Shown: in pieces, positions 1 through 6,293 of the stretch
How the letters are laid out: each line of letters starts with the position of its first letter
Numbering within the stretch: position 1 is the first letter of the stretch
Origin: Desulfamplus sp.
Lineage (GTDB): Bacteria > Desulfobacterota > Desulfobacteria > Desulfobacterales > Desulfobacteraceae
DNA: 9,411 nt
NCBI GenBank assembly: GCA_015231395.1
Contig: JADGBP010000066.1
Location: forward strand, 1 to 9,411
Reading direction: 5' to 3'
Notes under the pieces: model-generated
What the model saw: the letters and a program-made list of their open reading frames with translations, nothing else
Database searches by the model: none
Told to the model about the DNA's origin: nothing
Program-made: the position numbers and the translations under genes

Positions 1-1
1 A

Positions 2-214
2 CTTGGTATTGGTTCTTATCTTCTTGAAATTTTAGAAGGCATTGCGAGGAAGAATGGTTACAATCAGTTTGTGGCTACTGTTCTTGCAGAGAACAGAAAG
101 ATGATAAGAGTCTTTCAGAAAAGATACCCCAATTCAAAGGTGAACCACACCGGAGGCGGCGAAGTGGAAGTTATCATGGATTTTGAGCCGTTGCCTGAGA
201 AATCGTCTGAATAA
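2..214 (+). CDS. GNAT-family acetyltransferase, C-terminal part (5' end outside window)
   Basis: An open frame enters from the left edge and stops with TAA at 212-214, giving 70 residues that begin LGIGSYLLEILEGIARKNGY. The GIGSYLLEILEGIA stretch is the R/QxxGxG/A-type acetyl-CoA pyrophosphate loop and following helix of GNAT N-acetyltransferases. VLAENRKMIRVFQKRYP is the usual late helix (N-x-x-M/A-x-x-x-F/Y-x-K). The acidic tail EVEVIMDFEPLP closes the fold. The acceptor cannot be read from this part. In some anaerobes a GNAT domain with this kind of VLAENRKM...F.KRYP end is fused behind an acetyl-CoA hydrolase/transferase or acyl-CoA synthetase-like domain. That would suit a neighbour of an acyl-CoA dehydrogenase, but the upstream domain is not in view. 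The gene faces the dehydrogenase remnant at 272-349. Confidence 0.8.
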   Translation, partial: LGIGSYLLEILEGIARKNGYNQFVATVLAENRKMIRVFQKRYPNSKVNHTGGGEVEVIMDFEPLPEKSSE

Positions 215-223
215 TCATTGCCG

Positions 224-250
224 CTCATGGCAGAAAAACTCTGCCATGAG
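224..250. terminator. Hairpin between converging gene ends
   Basis: A perfect 10-bp inverted repeat, CTCATGGCAG and CTGCCATGAG, is separated by the 7-nt loop AAAAACT and lies 10 bp after the GNAT stop codon. No clean T-run follows on either strand (plus side: CATTTAGTATGGTATTTT), so it is a plausible but not textbook intrinsic terminator. Its place between the GNAT stop and the facing dehydrogenase 3' end fits a two-way terminator of an old convergent gene pair. Confidence 0.6.
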
Positions 251-254
251 CATT

Positions 255-304
255 TAGTATGGTATTTTGTGCTATCCTGCAAACGCCTCTTCCGGCATCT
301 CTAT
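255..304. repeat. 50-bp direct repeat, left copy (dehydrogenase 3' end)
   Basis: This copy matches 6394-6443 at 47 of 50 positions without gaps; the differences are at 258, 284 and 302. The match covers the last ten codons and stop of the acyl-CoA dehydrogenase, read on the minus strand, plus 17 bp of non-coding DNA beyond the stop. Similarity past the stop codon points to duplicated DNA rather than protein-level conservation. To the right of 304 the two copies diverge quickly. The two copies bracket the whole envelope-sugar cassette. Confidence 0.85.
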
Positions 305-349
305 CAGCTTGATACCTGTTTGCACGAATGTTGTGACACTCCCAAATAT
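272..349 (-). pseudogene. 3' remnant of an acyl-CoA dehydrogenase gene
   Basis: Read on the minus strand, the frame after an in-frame TGA (350-352) runs 25 codons to TAG (272-274) and ends GIKLIEMPEEAFAG. The intact dehydrogenase ends GIPAIMEMPEEAFAG. No start codon, ribosome binding site or upstream domain exists: the HAD gene stop lies only 37 bp further right. Convincing similarity covers about the last 15 codons, and the part from about 317 to 349 may already be foreign DNA. An 8-bp inverted repeat (GTTTGCAC at 318-325, GTGCAAAC at 360-367) spans the likely break. The one-codon length difference and altered residues (K for P, no second M) suggest the fragment came from a diverged homologue, not from a recent exact copy of the neighbour. 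Confidence 0.65.
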
Positions 350-386
350 TCAGGATCCTGTGCAAACGATGGGAACCACCTAACTT

Positions 387-983
387 TTAACCTCGAAAAG
401 GTCTGTAAAAGCTCTCATCAGCCAATGCCAGCAGTTCTTTGTCACCACGACTGTCACCATAAGCGTAAATGTGATCATACTGGCTTATGTCGTAGGCTTC
501 TTGGACTCGGTTGACTTTTTCTATGCCGTAGCAATTCTTGGTGGCAAATTTACCAGTGAGCTTTTTGTTTTTGATTTCAAGGCGAGTGGAGATAAGATCA
601 ATGTTGTTAATGTCGCACCAAGCTTTAACCCAGCACTCCATCGATGCAGAGACGATGACGACTTTGTGCCCCTGTTCTTGATGCCATCGGATCTTTTCCA
701 TGGCCTTTGGTCGGGTGATTTTGTCTATTTCTTCACGAGAGTATCTCTCCGCAAGTTCTTGGAACTGCTCTGCATCCCAATCTTTGAAGAAGTGGGTAAT
801 GATGTTCTCTTTGGCAATGTGGTTTGGGATGAGTTTAAGGGTGTAGGCCGTCAGCATTGGGCTTAATGTGAATAAACCAATGTAGTAAGATGGTTTACCT
901 ACTGCGTACTGGATGAAATCAGTTAGGCTATCTTTTGTGGTGATGGTTCCATCGAAGTCGAAAAGAGCTAATTTATTCGACAT
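387..983 (-). CDS. HAD-IB family phosphatase, candidate polyprenyl-phosphoryl-5-phosphoribose phosphatase
   Basis: This 198-residue protein carries all four HAD motifs: DFDGT with the nucleophile and acid at D9 and D11, S112 in VIVSAS, K156, and GDSRGD with D177 and D181. The length and the helical cap between residues 15 and 90 match the HAD subfamily IB (phosphoserine phosphatase-like, including the group often filed as HAD-IB hydrolases). The family uses an aspartyl-phosphate intermediate and Mg2+. Next to DprE1, DprE2 and UbiA homologues, the likely job is removing the 5-phosphate from polyprenyl-phosphoryl-phosphoribose, a step done by a PAP2-type enzyme candidate (Rv3807c) in mycobacteria. 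That assignment is inferred from context. There is no signal peptide, so it would act on the cytoplasmic face. The gene is cut off from the rest of the cassette by 415 bp and has only a weak ribosome binding site before its ATG. Confidence 0.85.
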   Translation of the reverse strand: MSNKLALFDFDGTITTKDSLTDFIQYAVGKPSYYIGLFTLSPMLTAYTLKLIPNHIAKENIITHFFKDWDAEQFQELAERYSREEIDKITRPKAMEKIRWHQEQGHKVVIVSASMECWVKAWCDINNIDLISTRLEIKNKKLTGKFATKNCYGIEKVNRVQEAYDISQYDHIYAYGDSRGDKELLALADESFYRPFRG

Positions 984-1046
984 CTAAATGAGCATTTCAG
1001 TGATTAACAAATGAACGTTTTTTGTTTTCATCATAAACCGTACTAA

Positions 1047-1076
1047 ATTGTCCTGTATTAATTCTTTTTATGTCAA
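1047..1076 (-). promoter_or_regulatory. Candidate sigma-70 promoter for the HAD gene
   Basis: On the minus strand a perfect -35 hexamer TTGACA (1071-1076) is followed after 18 bp by GACAAT (1047-1052), four of six matches to TATAAT. The predicted transcript start, near 1040, leaves a leader of about 57 nt to the ATG at 983. The surrounding DNA is very A/T-rich, so chance matches are likely. The main support is that this gene stands apart from the upstream operon and needs its own start. Confidence 0.35.
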
Positions 1077-1125
1077 ATTCTGATAACTATCTCTCAACTA
1101 TACAAATATTTTTTATATTACTAAT

Positions 1126-1168
1126 GAAGCTCTCCGCCGCAAGGGGCGGGGTATGAACCCAAAGCTTC
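1126..1168. repeat. REP-like G/C-rich palindrome
   Basis: A G/C island in A/T-rich DNA forms nested hairpins. The outer arms are GAAGCT (1126-1131) and AGCTTC (1163-1168). The inner stem is CCGCC (1134-1138) and GGCGG (1145-1149), extendable by two pairs, closing a GCAAGG loop. An alternative small hairpin GGGT/ACCC (1149-1160) overlaps. The apex CCGCAAGGGG is repeated exactly at 6337-6346 inside the fold-back element near the other end of the cassette. This resembles REP/BIME sequences mobilised by RAYT (IS200-like) transposases, but no transposase gene is in the window. Confidence 0.55.
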
Positions 1169-1398
1169 GCAAATCAAAGTCCATATTTTGTAAAACACCA
1201 CCACTATTCAGTTTTAGGGATTCATCTTTTGGAAATATGTGTAACTTACTCATGACATGCTTTTACAAAACGAAGGGTAACTATCTGATTTTATTTTTTT
1301 CAAGACCTTTGATAATCAAGGGCGTACTTTTCTAAACAAAATGTTTGACTCTACTATAACTATCTGTTTATAAAGACAATATTTTAATGTCTATTTAA

Positions 1399-2955
1399 TC
1401 AAAGTGTGTCAGGAGTCAGTGTAAGTAAATCTATGTTTTGTGTTTTTTGTTGAACATGGGAGTTTTTAAATATGGGAGTTTTTTGCCCTCTAAAAGGGTC
1501 AAGAATAAAGAAGGTTTTACTACTATCCTGTACCCATACTTCAGCATACAATTTATATTTATCAAGACATTTACTATAATCATCGACCAAAATAGCTTCG
1601 TATTGTTGTAAAAATTGCTCACAATTAGCATCTAAGTCTTTAATTGTTGTGTTCTTTGTTTTGGTCGAAATTTTACCCGCAAATGTAGGATCATCTGGCT
1701 GGAGTTGTTCTCCCGCGAACAAAATAGTATTTTGATTCCTTAGAAAGTATTCTAAGGAATCTGAAAAACTTATTCTATGTCGATCTGATATGTATTTATT
1801 ATTGATTACAACAAAAGTCGTAATCAATAATAATGTAAAAACTCCAATCAATTTTTGATGTTTGATATTAATTGTTTTTTCCCCTTGAACGTAGTCCATA
1901 ACAAAAGACATCGATACAGCAAATGAAATAAAAATGATGATTGCAACAGGCAGTTGATAATAGTCGTGAACGTAGTAAACATTTGAAAAGGTCAGCCAGC
2001 CAATTAAGAAAGTGCCCAGTGAAGCAATTGATATATTAATTAGCTGACGATTAGGTTTTAAAAATAGAATTATAATGGATACTACAAAATAGATCAAAAA
2101 GAAATTGTATGGCATAAAATCAGAAAATCTTTTATATATTGTACCCCAAAATTTTAAAGAAGTTCTTAACTCCCATGTTCCAAAATACCAAATAGGGTTT
2201 TGAGCGAATTTGGCTCCATTGAAACTACCTAGAAGGGCTGTTCTAAGAAGTTCTGCACTAATGGCCAATAATACCAAGGAAATAAGTATTACTAAAAAAG
2301 GTGAATATTTTTTTAAAAAAGTGACGGCACCTTTCTTGGAGTAAAATGAGTTGTTCAGAAACAAATAAATCGAATAAAAAGCGATAAAAACAAAGGGTAT
2401 AGGTGACTTTATTAGTGTTGCTATAGTTAAAAAAGGCATCACTAAAATAAGACTTTTATACGTGGTACCGACATATTGCATTACGAGTATGGCTAACAAA
2501 CTAAAAGCAATTGACATGGTATCTGGTAAAAGAACCGAGTAGTAATGCAAAATAAGCGGGCTTGTGCTTATCAAAAACAGGAAAACGACACCAGAGTATT
2601 TCTTCCCTATAGATTCGCTAATAAAGTAACCAGAAGTTGCCGTGATACCCCACAAAATATAATCAACAATGCTTGTAATAACTAAGGGGTCTTTGGTGAA
2701 AAGTTTCGCTAAATTTGCGATCAACCATTGGTATATAGGTATATCAAAAATACCTTTTGAACAATTAAATCGATCAAATGGTTCAAAATTCTTAAAATCC
2801 ATAAACCCTAGAATATGCCCATATACGTCCGCTTGCCTCCATGAATGATGGCCGTTTAAACCTGCATATGCTCCCGTTAAAATGTAAACAGTAGGAATAA
2901 ACACTAAAAATAGAATTAAGTAGTGTTTTATACTCAAATTGTAGTTTGTATTCAT
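1399..2955 (-). CDS. GT-C membrane glycosyltransferase (ArnT/PMT-like), candidate arabinofuranosyltransferase
   Basis: This 518-residue polytopic protein has about ten to twelve hydrophobic segments between residues 11 and 385 and a soluble tail of about 130 residues with two cysteines (C445, C463). The first outer loop holds HHSWRQAD (36-43). D43 sits where GT-C enzymes of the GT39/GT83 type carry their catalytic acidic residue. LLPDT (142-146) and HDYYQLP (330-336) are further loop motifs of this superfamily. Such enzymes use polyprenyl-phosphate sugars on the periplasmic side. Its ATG overlaps the DprE2 TGA stop (ATGA at 2952-2955), so it is translationally coupled to the arabinose-donor genes. 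The natural inference is transfer of D-arabinofuranose to a glycan, lipid or protein, as TfpW does for pilin in some Pseudomonas; the acceptor is unknown. The gene is clearly more A/T-rich than its neighbours, which suggests separate acquisition. Confidence 0.8.
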   Translation of the reverse strand: MNTNYNLSIKHYLILFLVFIPTVYILTGAYAGLNGHHSWRQADVYGHILGFMDFKNFEPFDRFNCSKGIFDIPIYQWLIANLAKLFTKDPLVITSIVDYILWGITATSGYFISESIGKKYSGVVFLFLISTSPLILHYYSVLLPDTMSIAFSLLAILVMQYVGTTYKSLILVMPFLTIATLIKSPIPFVFIAFYSIYLFLNNSFYSKKGAVTFLKKYSPFLVILISLVLLAISAELLRTALLGSFNGAKFAQNPIWYFGTWELRTSLKFWGTIYKRFSDFMPYNFFLIYFVVSIIILFLKPNRQLINISIASLGTFLIGWLTFSNVYYVHDYYQLPVAIIIFISFAVSMSFVMDYVQGEKTINIKHQKLIGVFTLLLITTFVVINNKYISDRHRISFSDSLEYFLRNQNTILFAGEQLQPDDPTFAGKISTKTKNTTIKDLDANCEQFLQQYEAILVDDYSKCLDKYKLYAEVWVQDSSKTFFILDPFRGQKTPIFKNSHVQQKTQNIDLLTLTPDTL

Positions 2956-3683
2956 ATACTTATGCCTTTAAACTTCCATTCTGGTATCGCCTTGATGATT
3001 AACATTACCCAATGCCACATCCATTTAGTATAGAGCACATTCTTGTTTTTCTGTTGAGCCTTATAGATATCTTCAGCTACCTCTTCAGGCTGAGCCGTCA
3101 ACTTCTTCGGAAGTTCCATCCCCTCTGTCATCTTTGTTGCCACAAATCCAGGCTTCACCGTCATCACATGCACCCTGGAATCATAGAGTCTGTTTCTAAG
3201 TCCCGAGAGATAAGCCGTAAGGGCTGCCTTGGCTGAGCCATAGATATAGTTGCTCTTCCGTCCACGATCACCAGCTACGGAACTAATACCTACGATGAAA
3301 CCGCTTCTTCTCTTTTCAAAGTCATCAGCGATGATATTGAATAGACTTACTACACCTGTATAGTTGCTATCCATGATAAGTTTTGCTTCACTGAAATCTG
3401 ACTGTGCCTTATCTTGATCACCAAGATATCCAATAGCTGAGATTACACCCAGTGGCTTCTCTCCCAGTTGGTCATAGAAGGACTGATGGCTCTCATAATT
3501 CAAGATATCTAGTTCCACTGGTTTGACTGTTCTTTGTGTCCTCACTGTGATGTCATTAACAAACTCTTCTAACTCACTTACATTTCTTGCAGCGAGATAG
3601 AGATCGTATCCATGTTTGGCATACTCTCTAGCCGTTGCTTTAGCGATGTCACTCTTGGCACCGATGATCAGCACATAACTCAT
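2952..3683 (-). CDS. dprE2: DprE2-like SDR: decaprenylphosphoryl-2-keto-ribose reductase
   Basis: This 243-residue classical-length short-chain dehydrogenase has a nucleotide-binding loop GAKSDIA (8-14), ISAIG (81-85) in the NNAG position, the catalytic set S135, Y148 and K152 (YGSAK), and PGFVATKM (178-185) after the active site. The carboxy end (WMWHWVMLIIKAIPEWKFK) is the hydrophobic/aromatic tail typical of the DprE2 (Rv3791) branch, which helps membrane association. The family reduces the keto sugar made by DprE1 to the arabinose form using NADH. The start ATG lies 1 bp after the DprE1 TAA stop, and the ribosome binding site (TAGGA) lies within the DprE1 3' end. The stop overlaps the next gene by 4 bp. 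Immediate adjacency to a DprE1 homologue makes the specific assignment strong. Confidence 0.88.
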   Translation of the reverse strand: MSYVLIIGAKSDIAKATAREYAKHGYDLYLAARNVSELEEFVNDITVRTQRTVKPVELDILNYESHQSFYDQLGEKPLGVISAIGYLGDQDKAQSDFSEAKLIMDSNYTGVVSLFNIIADDFEKRRSGFIVGISSVAGDRGRKSNYIYGSAKAALTAYLSGLRNRLYDSRVHVMTVKPGFVATKMTEGMELPKKLTAQPEEVAEDIYKAQQKNKNVLYTKWMWHWVMLIIKAIPEWKFKGISI

Positions 3684-3684
3684 A

Positions 3685-4983
3685 TTATATTCCTACGCGT
3701 TTTGACTGTAATGATTGGAATTTTGTGTCCATCTTGTTTTCTTTTCTGTATTGTCTGAAAATTTCTATTTGAGGATAGCCCTTCTCAAAGGTCTCTTTAC
3801 TGACTCTGACATCTTTTGTGAGATAAATACGCCCTTTATATTGAACAACGATCTCATCGAGTCTGTCCAGCAGTTCAAAGAGCCCCTTCTCTATCTTGAA
3901 GTCGAGTGCAAGGCTGTAGCCTTCTATCGGAAATGAGAGATAGTTCTCATTGGCTTTGCCGTAGAGTTTGAGTACGGCAAGGAAAGAACCCTTGCCTGAG
4001 TCCGAGATCGCTTTCAATATCTCTTCCAAGCCCTGATAGCTTGCATATTTAGGTAAAATAAACTGATACTGGGTAAAACCGTTCTTGCCATAGATACGGT
4101 TCCAGTGACCGATGGCATCCAACGGGTAAAAAAAAGTGTCGATATCGACTTTCTGCTTGGAGACTCTCTCTTTGACTTTTCCATAGTAGAGCCAGTTGAA
4201 GGCTCTGACACTCCAGTTGTTCAGTGCAAAGGATGGAAAGTTGAAAGGGATGGATAGCTTACCCTTCTTCTTATAATCGAGCTTGCCATCATCTTTAAAA
4301 TCACCGGCCATCAGCAGGCACTTGCCGATCTCATCACTTTTAGCCAGACAGTCTATCCAGGCAACAGAATATGGTAACGCCTTGTACTCCTCGAAAGCCG
4401 CAAAAGTCTCTTTGAGATTGTTGGTCTTGATGGTGGTTTGATCGATGTATTTGGAGTTGATTTTCTTGAGGTATATCTTGGCATCGAGAATTACACCAGT
4501 CAGCCCCATACCACCGCAGGTAGCTCTGAATAGTTCAGGCGGGGCTTCTTTGGAACAGGTGACGACTTCACCGTCTGTGGTCATAATGGTAAATTCTTTG
4601 ACACACTCGCTGAAGCAGCCTTCGACATGATGGTTTTTGCCATGAACATCCGAAGCGATGGCACCACCTACCGTGATGAATTTGGTTCCTGGTGTGACTT
4701 TGAGAAACCAGCCTCTTGGCACAAAGGATTCCAATATCTCTGAGAGAAGGACACCAGCCTGTACATGCAGCAGTCCACTCTTTTCATTAAAGTCGATAAA
4801 GTAGTCATGGGGTTTGACATTGACAATGTTAGCACCCAATGCACTGTCACCGTAACTTCTTCCGTTGCCATAAGGAATGAGTTCATCATGCTCTTCAATG
4901 ATCTGCTTGAGGACTTTTTCGTTATCGTAACTAAAGACAGAGCTTTTGATCTTGGGGTACATCCCCCAGCTCATAAGACTCAT
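3685..4983 (-). CDS. dprE1: DprE1-like FAD oxidase: decaprenylphosphoryl-beta-D-ribose 2'-oxidase
   Basis: This 432-residue protein belongs to the VAO/ALO-type FAD-binding family. The N-terminal FAD domain shows YGNGRSYGDSALG (38-50), the phosphate loop TPGTKFITVGGAIASDVHGKNHH (97-119; H114 matches the conserved H132 of Mycobacterium tuberculosis DprE1) and GGMGLTGVILDA (157-168). The substrate domain has WNRIYGKNGFTQYQF (294-308), FAVLKLYG-like SFLAVLKLYG (333-342) and YLTKDVR (387-393; K390 matches the conserved K418). Together with DprE2 it epimerises polyprenyl-phosphoryl ribose to arabinose. The residue in line with C387, the target of benzothiazinones in mycobacteria, is alanine (A359). 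The ATG at 4981-4983 has GAGGAA nine nucleotides upstream, formed by the GtrA stop codon region 12 bp away. Length is close to the mycobacterial enzyme (about 460). Confidence 0.93.
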   Translation of the reverse strand: MSLMSWGMYPKIKSSVFSYDNEKVLKQIIEEHDELIPYGNGRSYGDSALGANIVNVKPHDYFIDFNEKSGLLHVQAGVLLSEILESFVPRGWFLKVTPGTKFITVGGAIASDVHGKNHHVEGCFSECVKEFTIMTTDGEVVTCSKEAPPELFRATCGGMGLTGVILDAKIYLKKINSKYIDQTTIKTNNLKETFAAFEEYKALPYSVAWIDCLAKSDEIGKCLLMAGDFKDDGKLDYKKKGKLSIPFNFPSFALNNWSVRAFNWLYYGKVKERVSKQKVDIDTFFYPLDAIGHWNRIYGKNGFTQYQFILPKYASYQGLEEILKAISDSGKGSFLAVLKLYGKANENYLSFPIEGYSLALDFKIEKGLFELLDRLDEIVVQYKGRIYLTKDVRVSKETFEKGYPQIEIFRQYRKENKMDTKFQSLQSKRVGI

Positions 4984-4995
4984 AATATTAATTCC

Positions 4996-5388
4996 TCATT
5001 TATGAATGAAAACATACATCTTATCTAAAAAGTATTTGATAGCGTACCCGATGCTTAAACCGATAATGGCTCCGATGTACTTTGCATTGGGATCTTGAAA
5101 GGTTGCATCGAATGTTATTTCTGTTCCCCAGAAAATGATGGTCGTGAATATTCCCATCAATGAATAAAGAGCAAACTTCTTAGCGTCATCTTTTTTATCT
5201 TTGGGTATATGATAAAATATATACTTCTTGTCAAGTATATATTTAGCTACCAGCCCAGCAAATGTACCGAAAAACATAGCGACATAAAGTGCAGCAAAAT
5301 CTGAATAGACTGCGAAACTAAGATATTGAAACAGTAGGTTGCAGAGAGTCGATATCACTGCAAAAATAGTGTATTTGATAACTATCAT
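4996..5388 (-). CDS. GtrA-like four-helix membrane protein
   Basis: This protein of 130 residues has four transmembrane helices (about 5-25, 31-51, 71-89, 102-121) and the twin GtrA motifs KYILDKKYIF (49-58) and KYFLDKMYVF (118-127) at the ends of helices 2 and 4. GtrA proteins assist transfer of polyprenyl-linked sugars across the membrane; the mycobacterial member Rv3789 lies beside dprE1 and is proposed as a flippase or as a scaffold for the arabinan machinery. The start was chosen at 5388, where the ATG overlaps the UbiA stop as TGATG, with GGA ten nucleotides upstream. An ATG at 5403 (135 residues, GGGGA upstream) and a TTG at 5421 (141 residues) are possible, but both would add a short polar extension not seen in the family. 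It lies between UbiA and DprE1, with a 12-bp gap to the latter. Confidence 0.87.
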   Translation of the reverse strand: MIVIKYTIFAVISTLCNLLFQYLSFAVYSDFAALYVAMFFGTFAGLVAKYILDKKYIFYHIPKDKKDDAKKFALYSLMGIFTTIIFWGTEITFDATFQDPNAKYIGAIIGLSIGYAIKYFLDKMYVFIHK

Positions 5389-6257
5389 CAGTAGAGTATC
5401 CATGCAAAAGTCAATCCCCAACCGACAAGTGTTAACTGCATGAAGCGGTCTGTCATGACGATTTGAGTTGGAGAGCCACTATTTTTAAAAACAAAAGCGA
5501 TCTGAAGATAACGCATAACCCCAAGGATAACAAAGAGTGCTGTCAAATAAAGATATTGGTTATTGACTCTATTCACTACCTCTGCAGATGTCGTGTAGTT
5601 GGTATAGGCAACGATGACTACCGAAGCCATGATTCCCATAGCCGTATCTAAGAACTGAAGGTTATAGCCATCGATGACCTTGCGTATCTTCTTTCCAGTG
5701 TCGAGATAAATCAGAACATCATCCCTGCGTTTAGCCAGTGCCATAAAGAGTGCCAAAAGAAAGGTCATGACAACTATCCACATCGAGAGAGGAATATCAG
5801 TAACCGTTGAACCGATGAAGAGACGAAGTACAAAGCCGATAGCAATGATCGTGATATCGAGAATAGCTACATGTTTGAGGTAAAAACTGTAGAGAATATT
5901 TATAATGACATATGTTGCTATAATGGCTGAGGCTTTCACAGAGAGTGGTACTATAATAGCAAAGCTGGCAATGGAGAGAAACGTCATAATGGCAATTGCC
6001 TGCACCTTAGATATGGTTCCTGATGCTAAAGGGCGATTCTTTTTTTTGGGGTGGTGCTTGTCCTCTTCGATATCATGATAGTCATTGAGGGTGTACATGG
6101 AACTTGCTGCAAGAGAGAAAGCTATGAAAGCTATCGTAGCATTAATGAGTAATTCTGTGTCTGTAATCTTTAGAGCAAAGAACAGAGGCAAGAAGATGAA
6201 CAAGTTTTTGATGTACTGGTGAGGACGCATTAGCTGGATGATCGCTGATATTTTCAA
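5388..6257 (-). CDS. ubiA: UbiA-family phosphoribosyltransferase: polyprenyl-phosphoryl-5-phosphoribose (DPPR) synthase
   Basis: This 289-residue integral membrane protein has about nine helices. The first Asp-rich motif is NDYHDIEEDKHHPKKKNRP (58-76), the form characteristic of DPPR synthases such as Rv3806c. KRRDD (176-180) and GSPTQIVMTDR (261-271) are the second and third motifs of the same branch; quinone-type UbiA proteins differ there. The N-terminus LMRPHQYIKNLFIFLPL also matches this group. The enzyme transfers phosphoribose from PRPP to polyprenyl phosphate, the first committed step to polyprenyl-phosphate arabinose. The start is TTG at 6255-6257, supported by an excellent ribosome binding site seven nucleotides upstream. 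The first internal ATG (M10) would cut into a conserved segment. It heads the operon, and its stop overlaps the GtrA start. Confidence 0.9.
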   Translation of the reverse strand: MKISAIIQLMRPHQYIKNLFIFLPLFFALKITDTELLINATIAFIAFSLAASSMYTLNDYHDIEEDKHHPKKKNRPLASGTISKVQAIAIMTFLSIASFAIIVPLSVKASAIIATYVIINILYSFYLKHVAILDITIIAIGFVLRLFIGSTVTDIPLSMWIVVMTFLLALFMALAKRRDDVLIYLDTGKKIRKVIDGYNLQFLDTAMGIMASVVIVAYTNYTTSAEVVNRVNNQYLYLTALFVILGVMRYLQIAFVFKNSGSPTQIVMTDRFMQLTLVGWGLTFAWILY

Positions 6258-6263
6258 TGAATT

Positions 6264-6270
6264 TCCTCCC
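6264..6270 (-). promoter_or_regulatory. Strong ribosome binding site fixing the TTG start of ubiA
   Basis: On the minus strand GGGAGGA is followed by AATTCA and the TTG codon at 6255-6257. The near-perfect anti-16S match at ideal spacing decides for this rare start over the later ATG codon. Confidence 0.75.
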
Positions 6271-6293
6271 TGTGGCAGTGGGATTGAACCGCT

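Larger units (their letters stand above)
984..1398. other. 415-bp AT-rich spacer without a credible gene
   Basis: This stretch separates the glycosyltransferase stop from the HAD gene. It is strongly A/T-rich apart from one G/C-rich hairpin at 1126-1168. It also holds a candidate HAD promoter (1047-1076), a 10-bp inverted repeat (TTTTGTAAAA at 1186-1195 and TTTTACAAAA at 1261-1270), and a weak hairpin at 1373-1393 (AGACAATA...TAATGTCT) just after the glycosyltransferase stop that might end its transcript. The only sizeable open frame (1153-1335, plus) starts inside the hairpin, lacks a ribosome binding site and shows no domain. The spacer may be remnant DNA from an insertion or deletion. Confidence 0.6.

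Noticed and set aside
218..514. 98-codon plus-strand open frame across the hairpin and dehydrogenase remnant
   Set aside because: It runs antisense to the HAD gene end and through the terminator-like hairpin, and shows no domain features.
1153..1335. 60-codon plus-strand open frame in the spacer
   Set aside because: It starts inside the G/C-rich hairpin, has no ribosome binding site, no recognisable domain and A/T-driven composition.
5389..5421. Longer GtrA start at TTG (5421)
   Set aside because: It would overlap ubiA by 34 bp and has no better ribosome binding site; the TGATG junction at 5388 gives a family-sized protein.
6280..6290. T-arm-like sequence GGTTCAATCCC on the minus strand, hinting at a tRNA 3' end as an integration site
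   Set aside because: No acceptor, D-arm or anticodon arm can be formed with the flanking DNA; upstream is the fold-back element and downstream the ubiA ribosome binding site. Treated as chance.
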